Source: Agapetus fuscipes
Taxonomy: Eukaryota > Arthropoda > Insecta > Trichoptera > Glossosomatidae
Length of the DNA: 64,000 nucleotides
Assembly: GCA_951799405.1 (NCBI GenBank)
Contig: OX637346.1
Location: 9,323,215 to 9,387,214 of the forward strand
Direction: 5' to 3'
How positions within the stretch are numbered: position 1 is the stretch's first letter; each line of letters starts with the position of its first letter. The position numbers and the translations under genes were made by a program. Of this stretch, positions 11,850 through 34,068 are shown piece after piece. Under the pieces are notes generated by a model, which worked only from the letters and a program-made list of their open reading frames with translations, had not been told where the DNA came from and searched no databases.

Positions 11850-12011
11850 TAAAACATAATACTGAACGGCTGAGCGGACAGTCGAGGCTTAGTGCCGGTC
11901 ACTAACCATACCTTACTCAGGAACCTTCGTTAGTTCGTACCTTAGAAATAGTGAAGCTATCGAGCTGGATTCGAGATTGTTTATTTATTGTTTGATAAAT
12001 CCGTGATTTGA
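11850..12011 (+). promoter_or_regulatory. Possible upstream promoter and 5' UTR exon of the uridine phosphorylase gene
   Basis: A GC-richer island holds a TATA-like CATAAAAC (about 11847), an initiator-like ACAGTC (about 11879) and a strong donor GAG|GTAAGC after 12011. An acceptor-like TTTAGCAG sits at 12952-12959, just before the start codon at 12966. Together they could be a non-coding first exon of an alternative transcript. Purely inferred. Confidence 0.25.
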
Positions 12012-12224
12012 GGTAAGCTGTTTAGATAAATGATATATTGAAATATACTTTTTTTTGAAGTAGGTTAAGTAAATTGAAATAATCATTTCATAATGTAATA
12101 AGACATTTTCTTTTTAAGTTGGCTGATTAAACTTGTTCATTTTCTAAAGCTAAACAAATACTAGAAATTATGATTAAAATATCATGTTTGCTAAATTAAA
12201 AATTCTAGATTTTTTCAAGTTTAG

Positions 12225-12463
12225 GACCTTGACTAATAGGTTGGAATGAGCATGACTCCCCATGCTGTAAATTCTTGTTTCATTTTTGCCCATGCCACCC
12301 TGGTTTCAGGGAAATGCTGCAGGAGTTGCAATGTTTTTGTTGATTTGAGATTTGTTATATTTAAATGTACACATGAAGCATGTGTAAGCACAAACTTATA
12401 TGGCTTGTACGTGAGCAATGAGCATGCGTTAAATCTTTGCAACTTAAAAAGATAATAGATAGG
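12225..12463 (+). repeat. LINE-tail/SINE-like element, copy 6
   Basis: Diverged copy starting at ACCTTGACTAATAGGTTGG and ending in GATAATAGATAG. The 69-codon open frame inside it is part of the repeat. Confidence 0.8.
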
Positions 12464-12866
12464 AAAAGAAAACTAAAAATCAATTTTAAATGTCATGCTT
12501 GCCATATCCATAAATGAGCATCTACGATGATTGTTATTAATAAAAACAAACTAATCTGTCAAAGGTCATTGATCTACCGATTACACAATTATTTATGATG
12601 TAAATAATCTCTGTATCTAATTTCTGCTGCGCGTTTATCAAGACTAAATTTATCATGTTTTTTTAAGCTTACCTAGAAATTTTAGTTTTACCTTGAAAAC
12701 GTTTTTTAATACTAAAACGTCGTCATAGTATGTGTGTGAGGTGTGTCAGTTAAAGTAAATATGAAATAAAGCCTCTTATCTTTGTACCTGAAATTGTGAT
12801 AGCAACATTACGTCAGCCTGCAAACAACTACATCCCGCGAATAGCATCAAGCATTCAGCTGTTTCC

Positions 12867-12901
12867 TATATAAAGAAAACGTTTCGTGCGATTTCTTTTA
12901 G
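12867..12901 (+). promoter_or_regulatory. TATA-type core promoter of the uridine phosphorylase gene
   Basis: TATATAAAG at 12867-12875, with an initiator-like TTAGTCC about 30 bases downstream (12898-12903). This gives a ~65-base 5' leader before the ATG at 12966. An in-frame TAG at 12954-12956 excludes an upstream start. Confidence 0.55.
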
Positions 12902-12965
12902 TCCGTTTGGTGCGCGAGACCAAGCCTGAGGTAGCCCATCAGTTGTGAACATTTAGCAGCACGAG

Positions 12966-24154
<11,189 letters not shown>

Positions 24155-24345
24155 GCCGGCAGTCTAATCATAGAGCCAAGTCATGTCATGCAATGCTTGC
24201 CTACCAATGGTTGCCTACCAGTTGGGCGTCAGCGGCAATTTTAATAGGAGGTGTCGATTGTAATTTAAGTCGTATAATGGCCAAATACAAAGCATGGGTA
24301 ATGTTGGATTCTTCTGGAGCATGGTTCATAGGAATAAGTGAGTCG

Positions 24346-24482
24346 TAGAGAATCAAAGACGACAATCTACGAATTTTTACAAAAATGAGAAATGTCTAGA
24401 AATTATGAGAATTTTTTTTTGTTTCCATATATTTATCTCATTTAAAAAAATACTAGATTGCTGCGTTTGATTCTAAAAGACT
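24346..24482. repeat. Short palindromic MITE in the UPP 3' UTR, copy 1
   Basis: Terminal inverted repeats of about 28 bp (core AGAATCAAAGACGACAATCT; inverted AGATTGCTGCGTTTGATTCT). It lies between the stop codon and the candidate poly(A) signal. A second copy is at 51873-52022. Confidence 0.85.
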
Positions 24483-24669
24483 TAAATGTTAATTTACTTC
24501 GTAGTGTCTCTGTCTGCTTGAAAGTCTATAAAATATTTTTGTATGTTTTGTGTTTATAAAAAAATATCAAATGTATGATTCATTGTCCAAATAAGGTATT
24601 TACTATTTTTGGGAAATCGGTAAGACAAAAGAAGTGCAACAACATTTCAGTGCATACCTACTTACTAAA

Positions 24670-24675
24670 AATAAA
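24670..24675 (+). terminator. Candidate polyadenylation signal of UPP
   Basis: First canonical AATAAA after the stop, ~515 bases downstream, followed by a T-rich stretch (24686-24712). ATTAAA variants follow at about 24716 and 24763. Confidence 0.45.
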
Positions 24676-25042
24676 AATACGAGTAAGGATTTCTTCTATA
24701 TTTTGTTACATTGTGATTAAACTTACATGCATTTAGCTCTAAATGTAAGCTTCGAATATTCATTAAAATTTTGGAATATAAAATGAAATTAACAAATAAC
24801 TCTATTCCTGCTCATTGAAATGAATTGTTTTGTACACCACCAAAAGAAGAAAACTATTACTTTTTTGAAAAATGACATCAATATTTATGGAACAACAGAA
24901 GTTTTCATTTTTCTATGTTCCAAAAAACTTAAAAAAAAAAACGTATATTTACACCTTCTGTTCTGTACCTACGACTCATTTCTGTCTGAATCTTAAAAAC
25001 TTGCATTTGTAGTGTTATCATCTATTATCAATATCTATATTG

Positions 25043-25300
25043 CTCCTTGACTGATAGGTTGGTACGAGGCTGACCACCCGTGCTGTAAAAATCGGTTCAC
25101 TTTTGCCAATGCCACCCCGGTTCAGGGAACGGCGGCAGGAGTTGCAAGGTTTATGTCCATGTGAGGTTTTCTTTATTTGTATGCACACATGCAGAATGTG
25201 TAGGCGCGAACCTACATGTGCCTGTCTATAGGCATGCATTTCATATGAGCCTTAAATGCTTACATATCCTTACAGCTTAGATGATAGATTATAGATTATA
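25043..25300 (+). repeat. LINE-tail/SINE-like element, copy 10
   Basis: Plus-strand copy starting CTCCTTGACTGATAGGTTGG and ending AGATTATAGATTATA. The minus-strand open frame inside is repeat-derived. Confidence 0.88.
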
Positions 25301-27528
25301 TCAACTATTGGAAGCTGATTTTTTTTGCTCTACAATTAGTATTGAGTCTTACTGTGAGTAATACTACTTTTGTTCGCGAATGTTAAAAAAAATGCTTCAA
25401 ATACGCATATCCCTTTTCAAAATGAATTACTATGCAAAGTGAGATAAACATAATTGAAAAACTAAATTTATAGATTTATTTAAAAATGTGATGGTTCAAT
25501 GTTAAATTATAGTAAAATATATTTATGTAGTTAATGTATTAAAAAAGCATGCTTGTCGTTATTCTCATCACATTGCACAGATGTTTCTACACAATGAATG
25601 TGTGTGATGTTTTAAAATTCCTCTTTGAATTGTATATATATAATTATAAAAAAATAAATTTAATTTAACTAGTCATATAAATATACATAAGCATAAGAAA
25701 GTTATTTAATTAAAAACTTCAATTATTTTTTATAAAGACATCAGCATTTACTTCATTATTGAAATCGATGACTGAATTTTGTTTTTTTTTATATTTTAAT
25801 AAGTTTCTTTACTTACATTTATTTTTCGTTGTTTAGTAAAGACTGAATTATTTATCTCCGTATGACTTTTATTGGATGAAAACAAAATTAGTTAAAGTTA
25901 AAAAAAAAACAAAAACTTTAATACATATTTACACAATAAAAAATATTTTAAATTATAGATTCCCCTTAATTCCATGTCTTATTAAAAAAATAGATGAATA
26001 TTTTTATTCCAATTGTTTTTTTGTTTAAGTGGTAATTTATTTCAAGAAATTCTATTTATTTTAACCATAATAAAAAACATTAAAAGCGTCTTTTTAAGAA
26101 GTGTAAAGATTATCTATTTTGTTTTTAATACTTATTTTTTAAGTGTAATTTGTTGAAAAGATACATCAATGATTGAAAAAAGGAATATTTTTTCAATTAA
26201 TCGATGTTCATTGTTGTTGTTTTTGAAAAAGCACGAAATTCAGCGTTTAAATGTTTTTAAATATAGCACATTCAACCTTAGAAAATACATACTTGTATAT
26301 CTCTTTGTTATTCTAATGCTTTTTAGTAAGAAACCTAGAATATTTTCAGATAAATGTTGGTAAAGATAAAAAGATTAAGTTAGATTTGAAAAAATATGGG
26401 AAAAGCTTAGAAAGAAATGGAAAATGTTGATATAATATTGAAAAATTTATTGATCACGTTGAATGTTTTAAAATTGGCTATATAATTGTTATCGATGTGT
26501 TTCAAATGATTATTAACAATAAAAATAAATAAAAACTACAACGATTGTAAGGCAAAATAAATCACCAAAATTAAACAATGAAAGTGCACTGCAAAATTTA
26601 AAAAAATGTATATCGATGTTAAAAATTGGAAAATAAATGTGCTTAAAGATTTATTGTTAAATTAATTATTTGAAAGCTTTTAAATGTTTTAACAAAATTC
26701 TCTAAAATTTTGAAATTAACTGCCAAAATGCTGGATAAAATTATTAATTATGATACAGTCTGAACTCATATCAATTCCTATTACTTATCAAACATTTACC
26801 AGATTTTTAAGATGAAGTATTGGAAAACGTACTTATAAAAATTTGAAAAGATTTATTGTTGTAATTACACGGTGTTTTTATGCAATATGTGATCATTTTT
26901 GTTATCCCTTTTAAAGTCAGTTTAAATTTTTGTCTTTTTGATGAATTTTTAGAATGGTTATATTATGGCATGTTGACGTAGATATTTTAAGAATTATTAA
27001 ATTAGGAAATATTACTAAATAAAAATTAAATACCTAAGTAGATATTATTCACAAAAATATGTTTTAAAGAATAAATGAAATTGAAAAATATTTATGAATA
27101 CTTATTTCGTTGCCTTTCTCCTCCTCACTCCTTTTCAAGTCTTTTATATTCTAATCTCTTCCAGATAATGTCCAGATTGCTCAGATTGTCAAAGTTGACG
27201 TCCAGATCGTCCAGATAATGAAGAAATAGGGAATTTTGCGTAAAAGAGTATCATTTTTATACCCTGCAATCTAAAATATATTAATTAAAAATAAATAAAA
27301 AGTTTGTGGTAATGCTTTCATATATTTTATTAAATTATTTGTCTTCATATGTCGATACAAAATATGAAAATTATGTCACATGGTCATTAAATTAATATAA
27401 TTTTACAAAATTACTTGCATTGATGCCAAGAAGTAAATAAACTTATACAAATGTATTAATCAAAAACCAAACTTTAATCAAATTCAAATATATTTAAAAT
27501 TTGCCTAAAAGTTAATTGATTTTCAAAA
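25301..27528. other. Very AT-rich intergenic stretch
   Basis: No gene or recognised repeat. It separates the 3' end of UPP from the convergent cuticle-type gene. At about 27168-27220 the string 'gtccag' recurs several times in a short cluster. Confidence 0.5.
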
Positions 27529-27687
27529 AGTACCCCCTGAAAATTCACTTTAAGCTCAATCACACCGTTACACTAAAATTCAGCGAAACTAAAACGCATA
27601 ATTGATATTCTGTTTGAGTTAACACACGGTTTTTTGGTAAAACGATAGAATTGAGATTAATCGTAAGACTTTATACTTGGGGTAAAA
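27529..27687. mobile_element. MITE of the CTGTACCCC-end family, copy A
   Basis: Diverged ~160-bp copy; the right end reads TTTATACTTGGGGTA and the left end starts TACCCCCTG. A 'taagctcaatcac..' / 'gttttttggtaaaacg' core resembles the other copies. Confidence 0.6.
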
Positions 27688-28846
27688 TAACACCGCATTA
27701 TACAATTGAGCTTCGTCAAATTATTCTGAAATATTACAGAGGAAAATAGGAAGAGATTACATTGTTTTTTTAATAAATAAACCAAGATCAAAACAATGTC
27801 AATTACTCCGTGACATCGATCTGCGAATTGCGTTTTTTTTTTCAGAATTTTCAGATGTTTTGATTAAATTAATATCCAGGGATAAATTTTCCAAAATATA
27901 ATCATTTCATTCTTCACATTTTTTTATTCATCTTTGTGTATTTCAAGAATGACAGGGTTGTTAATACATAATTACACATGCATCCAAGAATACTCCATTG
28001 ATGTTTTAAATTTTATAAAAAAAAGTGTTCATTCGGATACATTATACAATTCATTATATACTAAATATGATTGGTACTTAAATATTATCACAAAATTATT
28101 ATATTAGCACATAATTAAAGAGTTTTATAATATGAAGAAATTCTACTTATTTTCCTTCGTCAATAAAAAAACGTATTTTTTATTGTTTGATGTATGTAGG
28201 TACCTATATAAAAACTAAAGATTTTTTTGCTAGGTAGGATATTAGGACACATGTGTTTATCTTAAAATTTACTAGATTATTTACAAGAACATATTTCCCG
28301 GGGCTTCACCTGCTATCCTACAAATGTAGTTGAGGAAATATATTTACTTTGTTGAAAAAAAATAGTCATGGCAAACATTTTTAAAACACAAAATTGAGCA
28401 TCAATATTTGATTGAACGTTGAGCAGCAATTCCATAAAATTAAAAAGTCTAATTAAGTACTAATGAATAAAGTTGAAAAAAAGAACATACTTAGAATTTC
28501 ATTTTAAAATCTACTTCTAAAATTACGTAGAATATTTTAATAAATTGAGTCAGTTAGCTGAATCATTGAAGTAAAAGAAATATTTTTTCAATAAAAAAGA
28601 TATCAATTAATCAAAACACGAGAAAGTTCATACATTAAGTGACTAGAATAATTAAAAATTAAATATCGGGCTTCACATTTACAAAAGATCATTTGACGCC
28701 TGAATCGAAAATTGAAAATATTTTTTCAACTAACGGCAGGAGAAATCATTATTTTTGATGGCAAGAAGTGATTGAGCCCTTGAGATTTCGGTGTAAGTAA
28801 AATGTATATAATTTCACCATTTTCGTTGCCAGACACTTTACTTAGA
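27688..28846. other. AT-rich stretch, presumed 3' flank of the cuticle-type gene
   Basis: No coding features. A minus-strand ATTAAA at about 28526-28531 is a weak candidate poly(A) signal about 320 bases past the stop. Confidence 0.35.
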
Positions 28847-30619
28847 TTACAGTGACAAAAATTTCATTAATGCATCGTATATGAGACGCGGGTTAGTGGT
28901 TCCATCAGCGGTGTACCGCACCCCCCTCAGGCTGCCGTCGTCATGGCTCACCACTCCGTACTCCCCGACGATGAACCCGTCCGAGGTCCTCTCCTCTACG
29001 CGGTACTTCCTGTAGTTCCTTCCCTCTACGACATAACCAACCTTCTGACTGTCATCTTGAGGCTTCTCCTGCACTCCGTGAGTTCTGCCGTTAGTCATCA
29101 CGCTCACAGATTCATCCACCTCATAGTTTTGCTCTGGAGTGCCTCGCAGACGGCCTTGCTTTGCCTGTTGACCATTAGCGGCAGGACGTTCACTCGAGTT
29201 CAACAACCGTTCTCCGTAATTGTTGTCTGTATCGGTTATCTTTTGTTCCGGTTGAGCGGTTGGCTGTAAATCCTCAACATTTCCAGCATCAGGTAGAGAA
29301 TGATAAACAATAGAAGGTTTCCCGTATACTTTAGCAGGTTCACTGTATACTTTTGAAGGCTCTCCGTATACTTTAGAGGGCTCACTGTAAAATTTGGAAG
29401 GTTCTCCGTAGACCTTTGAAGGTTCACTGTAAACTTTAGAAGGCTCAGAGTAGCTTTTTTCAGGCTTGCTGTATATTTTTGAGGGCTCACTGTATACTTT
29501 TGATGGTTCCGAATATATTTTTGCTGGTTCGCTGTAGACGATTGGCAACTGTGATACAATGGGAGATATATCCTCGGGCTGATTTATTTTGACTTCGTGC
29601 TTGATATTTTCTTCCGCCTGGCTATCTTTGATTGGATCTACTGAGTTATCTCCGTTGTGATTTATAATGGTGACGTAACCTGCGGAAGCTTCTGTGGCGA
29701 CTGTCTCTGCCCTCGTGGAGGAGCTCCAGTCGTGCGGCGTGGTCAGCTTGGAGTCACCAAAAGTGTTGATCACTGAACTGTAGGAGTACGAGCGAGGTTT
29801 CTGACCTTGTTTCGCTTCGTTGTTGTACAGGATAGATCGTTGATACGGATGTAAATTTTCTTGTTTTTTGCGATTGAGCTCTCTTTGTTTTTGTTGTTGA
29901 ATGTAGTCCTCGTTAGCGCCTATGAGTGGTCCAGGTAGGGTGGAGATGGAATGTCGGTTAGACGGTACACCTCTGTAGTAGTCATGGTTGAAGAACCTCA
30001 AGCGAGACGGACGCCAAGTGGTCGGGTTGTCATCGAGAAACCTATTGAGAGTGGAACCATTTTTTATTTTCCTCGCGGTGGGCTGTGCTGGCCCCGCTCC
30101 CTCGTCCTGGGGCTCCATTGTCGCCTCATTCTTGTTGTTCCGCCCAACAGCCACTGATGACGTTACTCGAACACCTATTATTTTGGGTGAGTCATCTATC
30201 GGGGGTAATGGCTCGTAGGCGCTCGGTTCGAATTGATTTTTCGCCGGTTCGACATTACCACCATAATAACTGGAACTTTGCGCTAACATGTCATCGCTTT
30301 GCGCCTTCAGGGTGTTCTTATTGCTGTCTACTTCAGCTACGTCGTTTTTATTACTTCTAGAGTTTCTACTCATAGGCACTTGATGATGTAATGATTCTTC
30401 GCTTATCACATCATCGCTCAGGACGGCTACATGATCTGATTTTGGAAGTATTCTTGGAGCTTCCTTTTTGTTGATGTCATCGCCTTGTCGCTCCTCACTG
30501 GGGTCGCTGCTCATGATTACTGACAGGAACGCTGATCCAGAAATGTCTTCTGATATTTGCTGGGAGAACGGAAGCGCATTCACATCTGGAATCCATCTCA
30601 CCAACGTGTGTAACGTGAC
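28847..30619 (-). CDS. Cuticular-protein-like gene with Rebers-Riddiford domain (last exon, 590 aa)
   Basis: Large open exon from a splice acceptor (ATTGTTTCAG, cut after 30620 on the minus strand) to TAA at 28847-28849. The C-terminal ~60 residues form an R&R/chitin_bind_4-type domain (YVVEGRNYRKYRVEERTSDG, then DDGSLRGVRYTADGTTNP), which in arthropods binds cuticular chitin. About residues 360-440 are a seven-residue tandem repeat, consensus YSEPSKV or YGEPSKV, about ten units. The rest is hydrophilic and Ser/Asn/Gln-rich, probably disordered. The exon start lacks a hydrophobic signal peptide and no good ATG begins the frame, so at least one upstream exon (start codon and signal peptide) is missing; none could be identified in the window. 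It is longer than a typical small cuticle protein. The R&R subgroup is not assigned. Transcription is convergent with UPP. Confidence 0.85.
   Translation of the reverse strand, partial: VTLHTLVRWIPDVNALPFSQQISEDISGSAFLSVIMSSDPSEERQGDDINKKEAPRILPKSDHVAVLSDDVISEESLHHQVPMSRNSRSNKNDVAEVDSNKNTLKAQSDDMLAQSSSYYGGNVEPAKNQFEPSAYEPLPPIDDSPKIIGVRVTSSVAVGRNNKNEATMEPQDEGAGPAQPTARKIKNGSTLNRFLDDNPTTWRPSRLRFFNHDYYRGVPSNRHSISTLPGPLIGANEDYIQQQKQRELNRKKQENLHPYQRSILYNNEAKQGQKPRSYSYSSVINTFGDSKLTTPHDWSSSTRAETVATEASAGYVTIINHNGDNSVDPIKDSQAEENIKHEVKINQPEDISPIVSQLPIVYSEPAKIYSEPSKVYSEPSKIYSKPEKSYSEPSKVYSEPSKVYGEPSKFYSEPSKVYGEPSKVYSEPAKVYGKPSIVYHSLPDAGNVEDLQPTAQPEQKITDTDNNYGERLLNSSERPAANGQQAKQGRLRGTPEQNYEVDESVSVMTNGRTHGVQEKPQDDSQKVGYVVEGRNYRKYRVEERTSDGFIVGEYGVVSHDDGSLRGVRYTADGTTNPRLIYDALMKFLSL
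29304..29540 (-). repeat. In-frame 21-bp minisatellite in the cuticle-type gene
   Basis: About eleven units of 21 bp encode YSEPSKV-like heptads. Tyr and Pro-(S/A)-K positions are nearly invariant while third bases vary, which suggests selection on the protein repeat. Confidence 0.9.
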
Positions 30620-31548
30620 CTGAAACAATAATAATAACCATATTAAAATTGAATCATTAAAAATCAGATCACTAAATTAATAGCCGCTTTGGTCAATGTA
30701 AAACTATTATCATACAGTATATTGTTTCCATCATAATTTATGTCTGCCATTATCATAATGTATCAACCTATTTAATTTGAATATCTACATTTTTAACAAG
30801 GTATTTATGCTAATGATTTTATTTCACAGACAATCAAGGCGTCCTTGACTAGAAATATTTTTTACTAACTTTTCATACGAACAACGTCATATTCTTATAT
30901 AATATTATATCAACATGTCAATCAGGTAGTGACTCTCACTTATTATACTAAAATTAATACAAGATACGGTTTTCTTTTAAACTGGTATACTCCATTGCCT
31001 AATAATAACTTATTAAAATAATTATGAGTATACAAGGTAAAATAAAATTGACAATTCAAAAGTTTACAATTACCTTCAGTAAAAGTTATTTGATATTGTA
31101 ACAAAGTTATGGAGAAGAAAATATAAAAGTTGTTGTACGTATATGATTAATAATAATTAAAACAATTATGATTTATTTGCAGTAGAAACATTGTACGAAA
31201 TTTATTACGAGCTTAACCTTGGGATGCGTGCCTGCGTTGTATACCTATATCGGAATTTTATTAGTTTGTTACCCATCACATAACTTGCATTATCTAGTTA
31301 TGGCCTGAAAGTTACCGGCGGTGTACCTTCACGAATTGAGTCATCCTCTTGTAAAGTTGTACGTCGATCAGCTTACAAGATAATTACGTATTTATTGCGT
31401 ATTCGCGGCCATTAAAAGTTTGTGGCTTTACGACAGCACATCCAGCAGGCTCAGTGTAAGGGTGTTTGTTAAAGTTTTAATCTGCATTATCAGCGCGGAC
31501 GGCGGCATTTAAATATGAAACGCCTTCCTTGACTAGTATATTCAGGCT
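30620..31548. other. Intron or 5' flank of the cuticle-type gene
   Basis: AT-rich, no repeat recognised. A minus-strand start exon is expected here or further right, but none is convincing. Confidence 0.4.
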
Positions 31549-31658
31549 CGGATTAAGGGTGCGACCGAACCAGGCCCCCGATGCCCAGGGGGCCTCAAAA
31601 GGGCCAAAGAAGCCGGGAGGTGGGCTGTATAGGGGGCCCCGGAACTTTTCTCCGCACC
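31549..31658. repeat. Fragment of a G/C-rich repeat starting CAGGCTCGGATTAAG
   Basis: Shares its start and 'gggggcc..' character with 63892-64000 (CAGGCCCGGATAAAG). Probably a transposon terminus of the same family. It abuts a tail element. Confidence 0.5.
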
Positions 31659-31900
31659 AGGTTGTATAAAATGGTTCATTGACGACCCATGCTGTAAAAA
31701 TGGTTCATTTTGCCAATGCAACCCCTGTTTCAGGGAAGGTCGGCAGAAGATGCATGGCTTATGTTCATTTGAGTTTTGGATTTTAATTTGTAAGCGCACA
31801 TGCAGCATTGGTAAGCGAGAACTTACACGTGTCTGTATGTGGGCATGCATTTAATATGAATTTTAAATGTTAAAATATCTTAGCAACTTTGATTATCGAT
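31659..31900 (+). repeat. LINE-tail/SINE-like element, copy 11
   Basis: Plus-strand copy with a damaged start; CACCC/CAACCCCTGTTTCAGGG block and GATTATCGATT tail. Confidence 0.85.
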
Positions 31901-32182
31901 TTAAGAACCATTTTGTTGGGGTGCTAACAAGAAAGTAGCATTTCTATATTTTATACTAATTGCAATAGTTTACTTGCCTCAAATTAGAAACGACCTTTTT
32001 TCACGTAATTTTAGGGTAAAAGCGTCGTTTTTAAAGAGATATCTAGTAGTATAAGACATTTGTGTGCTCTGTATACTCCAGTTCACTTTAACCGCGAGGA
32101 TTCTGCATAATGCACGAAGCGTCCGATCTGTAATTTAGCGTTCGATGGTTCAGATAGCTCGTTGGCATTCTACCAAGGCGTA

Positions 32183-32303
32183 CTAGTACTCGAAGTATAA
32201 AACTTAACATGTATATGAAAAAAATAAAGTGCTTGGAAACTTAAAAACGCCTCTAGTGAGCGTTTTATTTCCCATTGTAAAGTTGTGTGCTTGGTATACA
32301 GGG
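32183..32303. mobile_element. MITE of the CTGTACCCC-end family, copy B (diverged)
   Basis: Recognised from 'tactcgaagtataaaactt', 'gagcgttttatttcccatt' and 'cttggtatacagggcag'. Boundaries uncertain. Confidence 0.4.
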
Positions 32304-33758
32304 CAGAGCTCCGTCTAGCAACACAATGACGAATGGTTCTTCTTGGCGCCGGACGAGGTGGCAGCGGAGTAAGGAGAAATTACACGTGCCGTACAGATTA
32401 TCATGGGATTTATAATGGAAGTTCACAGTTAAGAAGTGGGCTTATGTCACTAAAATTTAATGTTAAATCATCTATTAAATACCCTTACTACTTTAATACC
32501 TTCATATGATATACATCTCAAAATACGTGAAATATTATAAATTAGAAAAGCGTCTTAAAATTTTATGAGTTGTCAATGAAATCTTAAATACTTTAATGTC
32601 AACCTCCTCTAAAATAATGTTTTTTTTTTCAAAAATGTATGTTCGGTATGGGTTAGTGCAGATTCTATAATACTTTTATTTTGTTTTTAATTTTACAAAT
32701 GACTAAAGAAAAATAAATTTTCTTTAATAGATAGGTACCTACACTATTTTATTTCCATTATTATTGCATAAATTACAAATTACGAACATATTCTGTCTTC
32801 AAACCATCATAAATGAAACATTTCTTTTACAATAAAGGGGGAAATAAAACATTGTTGTTGTTAAAAGAAAATTGCTACCTTTGTGGTATGAATTTTCAGT
32901 GTACCTAAATATACAAACCATTAAAAATATAACTTTAATTTTACTAGTATGAATAAAATTAAGGGAAATTTTCCCTATCAAATAAAAGAGCTTTAAAATA
33001 TTTATATTTATTTGTAAGAAAAGCTTATAGGTACTATAATATGTAAATTGACTTATTATTCGCTTTCTTGAAACTGGCGCCCTTCATTTTTGCGGGAAAA
33101 CGTCATCACAAGATCAAGAAAGAGTGCCTTTCCGTAATGCACGTCATATTTCCTCATTCCTGCTAACAATACGAGTGAGTTTTGGTTTTGCCAAGTATGA
33201 GAGCATCGTCATAGATCATATTAATTTGTTCCTGTGTGGCTAGTTGACGTAATCAATTGATATTTGTAGAGTTATTGTTGTTTAGAGCTGTAGCGGGGCA
33301 ACAAAAGCTTTGTAATAAATTAGATTGTTATTGCATCGGTTAAATGTCAAGAGAATCCACTAGAGATATTGTTACTTGCACTGAAACTTCAATACACCAT
33401 TGAAATGAATACATACATAATGAGGTATAACTCTGCGCATTATAGGTACTAAGAGCATACTTATACGGTGATCTATATGCAAGCATCTGACAGATTTTTC
33501 TATGATACTTAAATTAATAATATACATGTACAAACAAGGCGTAAGAATATTTTAATGCATTTTATCTAAGACATCTTTACATTCCAGATAGTGTTAATTG
33601 TTAATTTAATGTAATAATTTTAGTACTGTTTCATTTGTAAGATGCCATTGTTTAATGATGTTACTTCTGCTCAATAAACTAATGGTTCGCATCTTGGCTT
33701 GACTTGCATGGTAACAACTCGGAAGAAGTAACACATAGATCTACATTGAAACGTAAGC
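32304..33758. other. Non-coding stretch
   Basis: No gene or further repeat recognised. Confidence 0.5.
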
Positions 33759-33766
33759 CTCTCCGA

Positions 33767-34060
33767 CAGCGGTTTCCAAACTGGGGGCGCGAGGTATGGC
33801 TAGGGGAGGCGCCAAAAATATGCATAAAAACATTAGTATGAAAATTAAAAAATAAAACGTTAAAAGGGAGGCGCAAAAACGATTTTTTTGAGGGAGTTAA
33901 CTTTTCAAAATTACGTGACTAACCTCCCCCCCCCTCCCTCCCCCGTCTACGATATATTTTGGTAATGATCTTTAATTTTACAAAAAAAACCTAGGGAGGA
34001 AGGCGCGAAAAAAAAATATGTTTTGGGGAGGCATGGTAGCATAAAGTTTGGAAACCATTG
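33767..34060. mobile_element. hAT-like non-autonomous element, 294 bp
   Basis: Ends CAGCGGTTTCCAAACT and, inverted, CAATGGTTTCCAAACT, as in hAT-superfamily elements. The flanking 8-bp pair CTCTCCGA (33759-33766) and CTCTACAA (34061-34068) matches at 6 of 8 positions, in keeping with an old 8-bp duplication. The interior repeats 'gggaggcgc' motifs and has no transposase. Confidence 0.75.
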
Positions 34061-34068
34061 CTCTACAA

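Noticed and set aside
28943..30360. Plus-strand frames of 68-108 codons
   Set aside because: They are antisense shadows of the cuticle-type exon.
30619..30628. Start of the cuticle-type protein at 30628
   Set aside because: There is no ATG there; the sequence is TTGTTTCAG, a splice acceptor, so the protein must begin in an upstream exon.
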